A stretch of 64,000 nucleotides of DNA from Auanema rhodensis (GCA_964057225.1 OZ059900.1:5528501-5592500); one strand, 5' to 3'. Counted from the stretch's first letter, positions 26,198-39,177 are shown. Program-made: numbers and translations. The notes: generated from the letters alone by a model not told the origin.

Positions 26198-29100
26198 ATG
26201 CTGCAAGAGCCTCTGCCGGAGCTGCGCAGCTTTCAGTCGCTCTCTAAATTCGTCGGTGATTCCAGGTAAAGCACAGTGGCTTTTCTTCGTCAATTTTGTG
26301 CACTCAATTTAATTGTATTTTAAAATTTAGTTCAATATTTTTACATGAATATTCACAGCTTTTCTTTTCACTGGTCTAGCTATTTTAAACTGTTAAGGAT
26401 TTACTCACTTCTTTCTCTTTATGTTTTTTTCTCTTTCTCTTTCTCATCATCTCTTGCTCTTTTTCAATTTTTTATACCTCTCTTCTCTTTCTCATTTCTT
26501 TTTCTCTCTTTCTATTTTTCCCTTGCTCTCTCTTTCTCTCTTTTTTTCTTCCTCTCTTTCTCTTTCTTTCTTTCTACTTATTTCTCTTTTTCTCCCTCAT
26601 TCTCTCTCTCCACTTATCTCTCTATTCTTCTCCCTCATTCTCTCTCTCTTTCTCTCTCTCTTTTCTCTCTCTCTCTCTTTCACTCACCCTTTCTTTCTTT
26701 CTCTCTCTCCCTCTCTTTTTCTCTCTCTCTCTGTTTCTTTCTCATTTTTCTTTGCTTTCTCGTTTTCAATGCGCTCTATATCTTGTTTAATGCTTTGTGG
26801 GTTTTTCTGTATTCCGTTTTCTATATTCCTCTGCTCTTAGTTAATTGGTTTTGCAGTCATATTTTAACTTTCATTCTGAATTTTCTAGTCTTTTCAGTTT
26901 TACATCCTGTAATTATTTGTTTTCTTCTACAGTTTTGTAGCTCATCATTCATGCCTTTCTTTAAAAACACTCTTTTAACGATTCCTCTTCCCTTTTTAAG
27001 AAAACTCAGATTGGTCTCTATGGTGTAAGCGTTTAATTTTTCTTCCGTGTACCCTAGTCATCTATCCCATTTATTTCCTCTAATGCTTCGGCCAGTTGCT
27101 TAGTTAACCAAACCGAAAAGATTTATCTCGTTCACATAAGGATAGCAATACATTTCAAGAAGAATAATTTATTAACCACTAAATACGTTCTTAATTTTTT
27201 CAGAACTGCCTTAGGACGACGAGCATCAGCCAATCATCGCAGGCATTCACACGTTCGACGACGTCCAGACCATGCTGAAGTAAGTGCGGGAGGAAAAGGG
27301 ATAAAATAAAAAGTTATAGCACGCACCCAGTCTCACTTTCTTTATTCTTTCATGCACCGAAGTTTTTTCAAAAATATCCCTTTCTCATTTTCTTGTTGCA
27401 CACTCTCATCATAACTATTTTTCATCTTTATATATCTTTTTCTTCAATAGAAAGGAAGGATATCTCAAATTCTTCAAAATTTGATTGAGTTCAATTTCAC
27501 CTAGAATTTAATTTACTGTTCTTGTTAGTTCAAAAGCAATTTGTGCTTTGTTCAGTTTTTATTTCTTCCTCAATTCTCTATTGTTTGCAGAAGCGAACTA
27601 CTTCTATGCTTTTCTTTTACTTTGCAATTTCTGTCTGTTTTGAAACTCAACCAAACAATATACTTATTCCTTATTGCAAGAAGACAAATTATCGATAGAT
27701 TTGAATAATTCTAAAAATCCTTATATTCTAGACTTCTTCAATAGAATCTTCATTTTCGTTCCGGGAAAAGGTTGTCGAGATGCGTATAGATGGAGCTGAC
27801 GATGGTGAAGAAGAAGAACAGCAATTGGATGATATTGACACCATATATCCAGGGTAAACTTGATTAATATTTCAATTAATCAGATTTTCTTGTAGAATTA
27901 AAAAAATATCCATGTTCTGCTTGAAACAGACATCATTTCCAAGAACATGGTGTTTATCTATTGTGATGAGTCCATGGTTTGATCGAGTAACAATGGCTGT
28001 TATTTTGATAAATTGTATGACCCTAGGTAAACGATTTCTCATACTACCGTATATCGTTTTTGAAATTGAAGGAATGTATCGACCGTGTGAAGATGGAGTG
28101 GATTGTACAACGTATCGATGTCATATTCTTAATATTATAGATCATTGCATTTTTCTTTATTTTGTAGCAGAAATGGTGTGGAGCCACGTAGCTGTTTTTA
28201 GAAATACTACTTTATTTCAGTTTATTAAAATAATTGCATTGGGTTTGATGGGACCTTCTGCATATTTGTCAGACACATGGAACCGTTTGGATTGTTTTAT
28301 TGTTACAGCAGGGTATGATGAAATCCAAGAAGTGCAGTTTTGAAATAACTTTACAGAATCATGGAAATTTTATTGCAAGAATACTTGGGTGGCAACATTA
28401 ATTTAACAGCCATTCGAACAGTACGTGTTTTGCGGCCGCTAAAAGCGGTTAATCGCATTCCATCGATGCGGATATTAGGTAAAAATCGATTTATATTAAT
28501 AATAAAAATTTTCTAACTTCCAGTTAATCTCTTACTTGATACTCTACCCATGTTAGGAAATGTATTACTTCTCTGTTTCTTTGTTTTCTTTATTTTTGGT
28601 ATTGTCGGTGTTCAACTATGGGCTGGTTTACTCAGGTTAGTTCAGCAGCCAGAAAAGACTGCTGTTTTTTGTTGTTGTTGTTTTGTGACTGATATTTTTG
28701 TGATATTTCCAGAAATCGTTGTGCTATCAACTTACCTTCTACAATAACAGAAAAACAAATTGCTTTATTCAACGATGTTAAACCAACCCGGTATACACAC
28801 TCATAATCATTGATGTTTTTCTTTACTATATTTTATAGTTATTATATTCCTGAAGATACTACCCTGGAATATATATGTAGTCAAGCTGATGCTAATGGCT
28901 TGCATACTTGTTCAAACCTTCCTCCATACACAGTTAATGGAATAAAGTGCGTATCAACAAATGTTGTATTAAACACATAATTGATTATAGATGCAATCTA
29001 ACAATAGAAGATTATATGAAAGTTACTAATGAAACATGTATTAATTGGAACATTTATTACAATGAATGCCAGGTTAACTGCTAATTAGTTAAATAATTGA

Positions 29101-32100
29101 ATTGTGATAAGTTTAAGGCGATGCAACGAAACCCATTTCAAGGATCAGTTAGTTTTGATAATATTGGGTTTGCTTGGGTTGCAATATTTCTCGTTATTTC
29201 ACTAGAAGGATGGACTGATATCATGTACTATGTACAGGATGCACACTCTTTTTGGAATTGGATTTATTTCGTGCTTTTGATTGTGGTAATTTTTTTAAAC
29301 TACTATAGCATATTCTATCTGTAATTTTTCATATTGGGGCATTTTTCATGATCAACTTGTGCTTGGTTGTAATTGCCACCCAGTTTGCCGAAACGAAACG
29401 AAGAGAAACGGAACGTATGCTGCAGGAGCGTATGGCTTTACAAAAAAGAGCTTCTATGTGTATGTGAAAATATGTTTGAACAAAAAACTTCGAAACATTA
29501 CAGCAGCTTCCAAAAGTGATAATGAGGATTTTTTTCCAAAAAACGGTGATAGTGATAGTGTCTACGCGGCGGTAGTGAAAATGATTCAGCAGTATTTCCG
29601 CTCGGGAAAACGGGCTTTGAGGAAGGTAATAATTTTAGGGTTATACTTCTGATTCTCAAATTTCATTTATAGCAGTTAAAGCAATATCGTAAAAAGAAAC
29701 GAACAGAGGCACGAAATAAATCCGTCGCTATCAATAATGGGGTCTCAACTATCGAGGAAAGTGTAAAAGAAGAAAGAGGTACAGCTATAGTTTTCTTAAC
29801 CAATTACTGATTAAAAAAATAGTTATGAATGAATGAAAACAGAAATTTAAGAAATTATAATTTTTCAAAGTAATCATTTAGTTGTTTTATTTTTCAGAAG
29901 AAATTGCAGATGTACAGACGCCATCAAATATGCTTTTGCACATTGGTGTCAATTCCAATGACACATTACAATCTAATAATGGTATGATTTTCATTCTTTG
30001 AATTGATTATAACAGCCATTTAAGACGATAAACTACCTACTGAAACCTGGGAAGAATTAACTGATAGCTCGGATGATGAAACTCGCAAGGTATATGAAAA
30101 AACAAATAATTAATTTTTTTTCCATTCAGAATGTCCCAACTAAGCAAACTGCTTTAAAACGAATAAGAAACAAGATAAAGCAATTTGTTGTTTGTGATCA
30201 TTTCACCAGAGGTATTCTTGTTGCGATCTTGGTTAATACACTATCTATGGGAGTAGAATATCATCAGCAAGTATTTATATACATATATCAGTACACGAAT
30301 TGTTCATATTGCCATTTTAGCCGGAAATCTTGACTACAATTCTGGAGTATTCTAACTTATTTTTTACTGCTCTGTTCGCTTTTGAAATGTTGCTAAAAAT
30401 TATTGCTGATGGAGTTTTCTGTTACCTTAGCGATGGATTCAATCTTTTTGATGGTAGCATCGTGGTTTTGAGGTTGTCAACAATACAGACAAGTTCTAAT
30501 TATATTGATTTAGCGTGCTAGAGCTTTTTCAAGAAGGGAAAGGTGGATTATCAGTTTTAAGAACGTTCCGATTGCTTCGAATTCTGAAGTTAGTGCGCTT
30601 CATGCCGGCTTTGCGCTATCAACTTGTTGTTATGTTGCGTACAATGGATAATGTTACCGTTTTTTTCGGTCTTTTGGTTTTATTTATCTTTATATTCAGG
30701 TAAAAACACGCATGGATATTGTATATAATCAATATGTTTTAGTATTTTGGGAATGAACTTATTTGGCTGTAAATTCTGTAAATACGAAGAGCGCCCAATA
30801 AATGGAATATTTAAAAAATGTGAACGAAAAAATTTTGACACTTTGTTGTGGGCACTTATAACAGTCTTTCAGGTGTTACTTAATGACAATTTCGTGATAT
30901 AGCTTATTATTATAGATATTAACTCAAGAAGACTGGAATATGGTTTTATTTAATGGTATGGCTCAAACTAATTCATGGGCAGCTTTGTATTTTGTTACTC
31001 TTATGACATTTGGAAACTATGTGTTATTCAACCTGCTAGTTGCTATTTTAGTTGAAGGGTTTCAAGAGAGTAAAATAGAAGAAAAACGTCAAATGGTTCA
31101 GTTTTTTCAACCAATTTTTGGTTTTAAGCAGAGTTTTATATAGGAAAATGATGCACTCCAACAAGGTAAATGCGATGTTCCTGAAAATCCAGATGTAGAA
31201 CAGTTAGCTTTATGCACATCGACAGATAGGAGGACCAATGAAATTGATGGTGAAATTAAACAAATCGAGGTAGTTTAATTCTTTTGTATCTAATTCGATA
31301 AGGTTTAATGATCAAAATTTCAAACGATATTTGTAGGAATATGAAGTTATGAATGAAATTTCTCCAAGTATTTCTGTTGTTGAAGAACAAAGGTCTCATT
31401 CGGAATCTGCAGCTCATGACTATGATCCTATCTCCACTTTTATTTTACGGTTTCTATTCATATCTAGTGTGATGGAATGGTTAAAACCTTTTTTTCAGAG
31501 AAGATACGCAGAATTCATTGACTGGTAATGGCAATAATAATATTTATGGAATAAAAAAGCAACGGGTTCATAGCTGGGAAGGCATCTATGGTCATTCCAA
31601 CTCTAATTGTTCATTCTATTTACATAAACGAGCTTCATTGCGTTTTGCAAAAGAGGTGAACTATTAGAAAACTGAAAAACGTTCAATATAATATCTAGGC
31701 CGAAGAAAAATTTATGAAAGCATTACAAGATGATGAAACCGAATCAAATAAAACAAGAAACACTTTGCATCATATTCTACAGAAAACTTGTTTAGCCAAA
31801 CGTATGGAGCACTCTCTTTTTTGTTTTCCTCCTACAAATGTTTTGCGTATTTGGTAAGATAGGGAAAATATTAGAAAAAAATCAAACATGTTCAGGTGTT
31901 TTAAACTTACACAAAGTCGCTGGTTCGATTACTTCATATTGTTTTTTATCGGCATGAATTGCATTACTTTGGCGATGGAACGCCCATCTATACCACCTCA
32001 AAGCTTTGAGCGCAAATTTCTTGTTGCAACTGGATACATGTTTACTGGAATATTTACTAGCGAAATGGCTCTCAAGGTAAAACTGAAAACATTAATTTGC

Positions 32101-34559
32101 TATAATGTATGTGAACAGATAATTGCAAACGGTTGTATTATTGGTCAAACTTCTTACTTCAAAGATGGTTGGAATGTTCTAGATGGTATTTTAGTAATTG
32201 TTTCTTTGATAAATGTATTTATAGAAGTTATTGTATCGGGAGGTACCATTTTCTGATTTTCTACAAAATGCCATTAATGAATTTTAGATTCTCCTAAAAT
32301 TTTGGGTGTTATTCGTGTGTTGCGTTTACTGCGTGCTCTACGACCACTACGGGTGATAAACCGTGCTCCGGGTGTTAAATTGGTTGTTATGACATTGATC
32401 TCAAGGTGGAATTTCAAAAAACTAACTGGTTTTATAAATGTTTTACCTTTCAGTCTTAAACCTATTGGAAATATTGTTTTAATTTGCTGCACGTTTTTCA
32501 TAATATTTGGAATTCTCGGAGTTCAACTCTTTAAGGCATTAGATATAAAGAATTGCGTTAAATAGAAAAGAAACATTTATAGGGAACCATGTTTCACTGT
32601 GTGGGGCCAGATATATCAAACATAACAACAAAATCTGAATGCCTTATGGATTTCCGTAATAAATGGGTGAACCATCGTTATAATTTTGATAACTTGGGGC
32701 AAGTAAGTTGTTTCTTCTTCGAAAATTGTGAACAGCTACATAAATAATTTTAGGCTTTAATGTCACTATTTGTGCTATCAAGCAAGGATGGTTGGGTATC
32801 AATTATGTATCAAGGAATAGATGCTGTAGGTGTTGATATGCAGGTAAAAATTAGTAGTGCAAGGTAGAGCAATATTGTTTATTCAGCCAATTGAAAATTA
32901 TAACGAATGGCGAATGATATATTTCATCAGCTTTTTACTACTGGTTGGCTTTTTTGTGTTGAATATGTTTGTTGGAGTAGTAGTGGAAAACTTTCATAAA
33001 TGCAAAGAGACTTTAGAAAAGGTAGATACTTTTTAACGCGACACACTATACTGATACACATGTGTTGTTTTAGGAAATGCGGGAGAAGGCTAAGGAAAAA
33101 AGAATGCTCCGACATCTTCGTAGACAAAAATTTGAAGAAAATATGGCTGAGAAAAAAAAGAAAAGTAAGTTATAACACTTACATTCCCTTTTCGTCAACT
33201 TGAAGTTATCTCATAATTGCAGAAATTCCGTCAGGTCCATATTGGAAAAACTATGGACCAACCCGCATGTTTCTTCATAGTGTTGTGACTTCGAAATATT
33301 TTGATTTAGCAATATCAGCCGTTATTGGTATGTTGTTTCACTAAAGTAAGCAATAAATCAAATTACAGGAATTAACATAATATCAATGGCGATAGAATTT
33401 TACATGATGCCCATGGGCCTCAAATACGTACTGAGAGCTTTAAATTATTTCTTCACCGCTGTATTTACGCTGGAAACAGCTATGAAAATTTATTCACTTG
33501 GATTCAAAAATTTTATGTCGGAAAGGTTAGGGAGTTTTAATTTGAACTTATCTGTAATATTCATTATAGGTGGAATCAACTAGATATATTCATCGTAATA
33601 TTGTCCATAGCTGGAATTATCTTCGAAGAGTTTGAAGCACTTGAATTACCAGTAAATCCAACAATTATCCGGGTTATGAGAGTTCTACGAATAGCAAGAG
33701 GTAAAAAAAAAGTTGAAAAAAAAAACGAAAATTTTTTGTTTTACAGTTCTGAAACTTTTAAAAATGGCGAAAGGAATCCGTTCCCTGTTAGATACAGTTG
33801 GTGAAGCACTTCCACAGGTGTTTTTTTTTTTAGTTTGTATCTAATGAATTATGCTAGGTTGGAAATCTGGGATCTTTATTCTTTTTGTTATTTTTTATTT
33901 TTGCTGCACTTGGTGTTGAATTATTCGGAAAAATTGGTACTGTTTATATTATTTTTAAATAATATTGGGCTTTCTTAAGAGTGTTCTGAAAAGCATCCAT
34001 GTGATGGATTAGGAGAACATGCACACTTTAAAAATTTCGGTATGGCATTCCTGACACTATTCCGTATAGCTACAGGAGATAATTGGAATGGAATCATGAA
34101 AGTTGGTCATAGAAAGCGAACCCATTTATATTGGCTTTTTTAACAGGATGCTCTACGCGATGATTGTGATGCATCAGATGATTGTAAATCAAATTGTTGT
34201 GTGGATCCAATCCTTGCTCCATGCTTTTTTGTAGTTTTTGTTCTGATCTCACAATTTGTTCTCGTTAATGTTGTTGTGGCGGTACTGATGAAGCATCTGG
34301 AGGAAAGCAACAAACAAGATGCTGAAGGAGCCAAAGGTAATACACTTTTCTGCTTAGTTTAATATTAACTTCTTTAATTCATCCAATTATATACTAATTA
34401 TAAACTCTTTGCAGAAGAAAATTGTGATATTTTTGAAGAAAGACTTCACAATAAGTTAGAAGTGATCGGTAAGATATTTTCTTGATTTCAATAAATGAAA
34501 GGTTTTTTATAGCAATAGAAGAAGAAGATGAGTACGACGACAATTCCGAGTTACAATAA
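26198..34559 (+). CDS. cca-1: T-type (Cav3) voltage-gated calcium channel alpha-1 subunit
   Basis: Forty-three exons join in phase to about 1666 residues: four homologous repeats of six membrane segments. The S4 voltage sensors carry regular Arg/Lys spacing, for example [19 protein letters not shown] in repeat I. The pore residues are Glu (SLEGWTD), Glu (LTQEDWN), Asp (SSKDGWV) and Asp (ATGDNWNG). This EEDD filter defines low-voltage-activated T-type channels. The I-II loop directly after IS6 has the charged helices of the T-type gating brake. The protein would sit in the plasma membrane of neurons and muscle and carry low-threshold calcium currents. The start at 26198 follows an in-frame TGA. 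Exons 1-2 (26198-26265, 27204-27279) encode a basic, disordered N-terminus. The cytoplasmic tail after IVS6 is only about 60 residues, much shorter than in mammals. Two introns are non-standard (29286-29335 and 32536-32582). The downstream neighbour is convergent. Confidence 0.96.
26403..26760 (+). repeat. Pyrimidine (CT/T) tract in cca-1 intron 1
   Basis: About 360 bases are almost entirely T and C on the + strand, built from TTTCTCTCTC-like units. It lies inside the 938-base first intron of cca-1. It produces long overlapping open frames of Ser, Leu and Phe that are not genes. Such homopurine-homopyrimidine DNA can form triplex structures. Confidence 0.9.
29286..29335 (+). other. cca-1 intron lacking an AG at the expected acceptor
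   Basis: The exon ending at 29285 encodes the IS6 stretch FVLLIVV. The conserved sequence resumes at 29336 with [12 protein letters not shown], in frame. The 50 bases between begin with GTAATT but end in ATATT. The only AG inside, at 29307-29308, would leave a 23-base intron and insert nine residues (HILSVIFHI) into IS6. Confidence 0.75.
32536..32582 (+). other. GC-AG intron in cca-1
   Basis: The exon ends in CTC TTT AAG (GVQLFK) and is followed by GCATTA. The next exon starts at 32583 with GGA ACC ATG after ATTTATAG, giving the expected T-type continuation. The only nearby GT would leave a 26-base intron and an insertion, so a 47-base GC-AG intron is the better reading. Confidence 0.8.
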
Positions 34560-34560
34560 A
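34555..34560 (+). terminator. AATAAA overlapping the cca-1 stop codon
   Basis: The stop TAA at 34557-34559 lies inside an AATAAA hexamer. A second AATAAA at 34696-34701 is the more usual distance for polyadenylation. Confidence 0.4.
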
Positions 34561-35257
34561 TGTTTTATTTCAAAACTGGTCTACATAATATTATATGTAT
34601 ATATGTATATATAATATATACACTATATGTGTTTATGTCCAGATATGTACTATACACCTATATCTCAATTTGTGATACAATTCCAAAATCATAAGAATAA
34701 AGTTACTAGTTCAAAAATGAACTATTATAAATCGTATTCATCTTTTTGACACTTTAATGAAATATAATGATTATAAATTATTTTTTATTGGGAATAGATA
34801 CAATGATCAAAATGTTACAAGCTATTAACTCAAATGTGGAATAATATATTATCACAATTCACAGAATCAAAAAAAAGGAAAGAAATTTTTGTTTCTCATT
34901 TTTTCTTATTTATTTTGTTTTTCAAAAAAATATCAAAGGTTATGTTAATATGTTCGAATCATCACAATAAAACATAAAAGCTTACTTTGCGTAATTTGTG
35001 AAAAAAAAATTTTTTTTTCATAAATTTCTTAACAAAGACTCTTACAGGATATGTTACGAAATGATTTCAAAATTATTTTTTACATATGATTGTACTTGAG
35101 AAAAATGATTATGATGCTAAAAAAACATGTGAGCGCTGCAAATATTTTGGTCTGGACTCTTCGAATTAAAAAGAATTTTCACGAGGAAACATACGAAAAA
35201 TTCCCCTTTCCCACAAGATCATCTCATCACTGTTACCTTAAAAAAATAAAAACATTG
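34560..35257. other. Space between two convergent genes
   Basis: It holds the 3' ends of cca-1 (+) and the ENTH-domain gene (-). It contains a TA/TG-rich self-complementary run at about 34597-34632 and otherwise only A/T-rich sequence. The 60-codon frame at 35090-35272 has no support. Confidence 0.6.
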
Positions 35258-37378
35258 TTAGCAGACTATTAAAAAAAACCATTTCTTGTTTTGCTGCATC
35301 TGATTCAGCGATAAGCTATGTTTTGATGTTCCAGAATTTTTTGTTCCGAGATTATCCAAGTTGAATAAATCAGAATTGGCGCCGTTCCAAGTGTTGCCTA
35401 CTTTAAGATTTCCTGCGTTTGCCTCAAAACCTTGAATTTGTCCAGCAGAAGCAGACTGAGTAATTTGAGCCTAAATTAAGAGCATCATTTAATCTTATCA
35501 GTAATCGATAATGAAAAACCTGAGAAGCCGATGAAAAACTGTCAAAATCGCAAAGATCACTTTTAGATTGTTTTGGAATTGTCGAATTAAAGTTATCGAA
35601 CAAATCAACAGGAGTTGAAGCCGGTGCTTGAAATGAAGTAAAATCAGCAAAATCATCATCCTTTTTACAAATTGATTGATCACTTAACCAGTCATTCCTG
35701 AAGAGCTCGGATATTGTTTAATTCTAATTCAATTTGCGACTGACGGATTGACTAGTGTCGGCGTTTTTGTGTTATCAAGACTTGGGACTCCAGAAAAATC
35801 ACCGAAAAGATCAATTGCAGGAACTTGATCAGGAACAGTTGCAGATGAGTTAGCTGCTGGACCATTCGAAGGAGGCCGAGGCACACTTGTAAAACTTGAA
35901 GAGCTTTGTTGAAGACAACTCTAAAAGTTCAAGTGCTGAGGTTGTTAGTTCATATTTTGCTTTTGTCAGAGCATGTTTGTTTTGCGATTTTAGAGTTTTT
36001 GTTTGAAACTAACATCAGAAAACAGATCAATTGTTTTTGGAGAAGCAGATGAACTCAAAGAAGGAAGTGTTGCAGATGTAGGAACGACCGCGTCTAAACC
36101 CAGTAGGTCAACGGTTTTTGATGTAGTCTGGTCTATCGACTGCAAACTCATTGAAGAATTCATATGCATATTCAAATCTCTTCCTGTGTTGCCTATTCAA
36201 AACTAAGTAAATATGTATGAGATAAACCAACTAACCAAATACAGAACTATTGATTGTAATGTTTTTAGAGGGGTTTGGAGAATTTCCTGAACGAGATTGT
36301 GCAAATGATTCAAATCCATCATCATCTTCATTGTCATTCTAAATATAATACTTTTTTCAATCCTCATAATTACATTATTTCGATAATACCACTTCGCAAC
36401 TCTGACGTGGATCTTCAGGAAAGGAGAATGAATTAACTTCTTTGTTACTATAATCATCATTGCTAAAGTAAAAAATTAGTATTGATTTGAGCAGTTTGAT
36501 AAAACCCATGGCTATTGCTAGAAGAGCCATTTTCATGTCGATTAGAGGAGTAAGAATCCGATGAATACGAGTTACCTAATAAGCATAATTTAAGCAGTTT
36601 ACAACTAAAGACTAACTGCTATAGCCTTGACGGAGTCGAGCATCGTTGCTGTTATATCCCTGATATTTCTCTTTATTTTCATCCTTTGCCTTTTTACGTT
36701 CTTGTCTCAACTTTTCTTCATCATCTAGAAGTTCAACAATTTTTCCACAGCGATGTCTAACATTGATTCCTTGGTCACGTCCCTTTTCGTCAATAAACTT
36801 GTAACTTTCTAATGCCCTGCAAATTTCATTCTGCTGTTAAACAACGAGAGCTAGCAGTAATAAACCTCAACTGGTACAAATGTTCGCGAGAACTACTGAT
36901 AACACGTTCACTACCATGGTGTAGTAAATAGTTAAGAAGCGTAAGGCTCTAAAAATTGTCACCAATATTTGATTATTAAATATCTTTCAACCTTATAAAC
37001 TCTTCTCCATGCGTGTCTGTTATCTTCAAACAATCGTTTCCACAACATAGGCATTATTTTCGAATATCCATCATATCTACAAAGATTCAAGATTTTCTCA
37101 AATTGAAATTTGTGTTTCTCACTGAAAAGAAAGGTGAGTAATGTCTTTCATTTGCTGGCCAGTAGGTCCCCAAGGATCCTCATTTGTTGCCTCACGAACA
37201 AGTGCCTCTTCCTCTGTATAATTGAGAACCATGCCTTCCCTGTAATTATCATAAGTAGGGCAACAAATATTGTTACATGAACTTACACTTTCTCTCGAAT
37301 TTTACGGATTTCATATGTTGATATATTAGAAGTGACTTGTTTAGTTAAATTTGCGATTCCTGACAGTAAATCAGACAT
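35258..37378 (-). CDS. ENTH-domain clathrin adaptor, epsinR/CLINT1-like
   Basis: Twelve exons (ATG at 37376-37378, stop at 35258-35260) join in phase to 522 residues. An N-terminal stretch of about 33 residues precedes the ENTH domain (about 34-165), which contains VREATNEDPWGPTG, YKSLTLLNYLLHHGSERV and KGRDQGINVR, the hallmark phosphoinositide-binding fold sequences. The rest is disordered. It has a clathrin box (LLGLD) and repeated acidic-Phe motifs (DDDGFESF, DLFGDF, DDFADF) of the type bound by AP-1 gamma and GGA ear domains. NPF repeats and ubiquitin-interacting motifs, usual in plasma-membrane epsins, are not seen. This points to the CLINT1/epsinR branch, acting in clathrin budding at the trans-Golgi network and endosomes. 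The C. elegans epsin EPN-1 is the alternative name. The last residues are hydrophobic (WFFLIVC), and the exact C-terminus is less sure. Confidence 0.93.
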
Positions 37379-37398
37379 TCTTCAGCCTAACTTGAAAA

Positions 37399-37400
37399 CT
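37399..37400 (-). other. Acceptor 20 bases upstream of the ENTH gene ATG
   Basis: On the minus strand ATATTTTAG is followed by TTTTCAAGTTAGGCTGAAGA and then the ATG. This is a likely trans-splice acceptor. Confidence 0.45.
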
Positions 37401-39177
37401 AAAATATGTGAATATATGCTAATTTTCAACTGTATAAATTATAGAGAACAATGCTTCAAAACAACAAACATCAATGATTAGGTACATTATTATAAGCAAT
37501 GATTAACTCATCAAATATATATATATATATAAATGATAAGCAAAGTAAACATGCCCAAGGAATAAAATATGCTGTCGAAATATGGATCATTAAACTTATT
37601 ATTCCTTATGTAGGTATCAATTTTTTCTTATTTTTCTTAGAATTGAATATAAGTACGAACTTTATGTCAAATGAGCAAATTATATATAAGGTTTAAAAAG
37701 ATGGTAATTCGTGATTTTCATGAAAATATTACAAATAAAACTTAATAACACTATATAGACTGTTCTATTTATGTTTGCAGACGTGGTGAGAGAACAAGGC
37801 GGGACTGATTCGCTGTGAGACTCATATGTGCGTTTGCCATCACAGCGCAACACAGTCCTTTATATTTGTACACACATTTCAATTGAAATATTTTTGAAAT
37901 TTGAATCGGTATTTTTGCATATTGTGTAAATTTGAATATTTGAATAAACCAGCTTCCGAAAAATTGTGCTTTTATTAAATTAATATATTATTCTATTAGT
38001 TTCCTATTAGTTATACAGACATGTATATTTAATTGTATAATTTGATTACTCGAAATAGATATGTGAAGTTTTAATAGAAAATTAATTTCATTAAAGTGTT
38101 TCAATTTAAAAACGGAAGTTTAAGTTGCATCTCAATGACTGTCATTTTATTGCCAATAAAAAATTCTCTATTTGATAGCTATGACAACAATGAAATGATG
38201 TTGAAAAAGAAATATTGATCAGCACAAAAAAAAGTGAGAATTGAATGAAGATGAAGATTGAATGATCATATTTCAAAAGAGCTAATATCAATTTAACCAA
38301 TGAAACAATCACCATGAATGAATTTCATACCTATGAAAACAATGTGATAAAATATGAATTTGAAATAAAACTATTTATTTCTGAAATATTGATTATAGTA
38401 AAATAAACGAAAATAGTAATACGTGATGCAAAGAAAATATGAGAAAAATCGTTAATAATTACCAATACAAATTCTATTTAAAATATTTTGACTTAGTATA
38501 TCAGATTAATTGTTCCCATGAACAATAATAATTGATTGATTGTTGAAATCACATGAACATCTTTGTTTTAAAAAAGTAAAACTAGAATAAGGCTTCATCA
38601 AACAATTGTGTGTCTTAGTCATCAAAGAATTAAAATAAATTTAAAATCGTAGCACTGTTTCTCACTTGTTTTCAAGGGCAACTTTTGAAATTGATTGATT
38701 AGATCTTAGCAAGAGTCGTGAAAGTTCTTCAATCTCTCTATTTTAAAAAATCGCTTGTTTTCCTACCCAACTTGCGTTTGTAACTGACCCATATTTTTTT
38801 GTATTTTTCGGGAAATTTTTCGATCTTTTCGATCTCTTGCTTTTTCATAATATTGTTTATATTCTTTGATTTCGTCGCGTTGGCGCTCTTTATAATTATA
38901 CACTGATCTATCACTCTTTTTTTCATCATAATTTTTGCCTCTTTCCGCTTCTTATGTCATTAACACAATTATGACTTTTTCATATATTACTTTTTCTCTA
39001 TCTCTATGGATTATTGTATACTTTCTAGTTTTCTATATATTTTCGATTTGCTTTTCAATATTCTTATTATTTTAGTTTTCAAGTAACATTGAGCAGAAAT
39101 TAGAAAACCATCCCGGTATGAGATATCGAAATAACTTATCATTTATGTGAAAGAGAACAAAAGTGCGACATATTAAC

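Noticed and set aside
26345-27028. Long plus-strand open frames (227 and 139 codons) rich in Ser, Leu and Phe
   Set aside because: They are translations of the CT-rich tract in cca-1 intron 1 and have no domain or codon structure.
34140-34334. Minus-strand open frame inside the calcium channel exon
   Set aside because: Shadow of the coding exon at 34147-34336.
26198-34559. Initial thought that the channel is the sodium-leak channel NALCN (nca-1/nca-2)
   Set aside because: Repeat I and the EEDD pore residues match Cav3 T-type channels, not the EEKE filter and sequence of NALCN.
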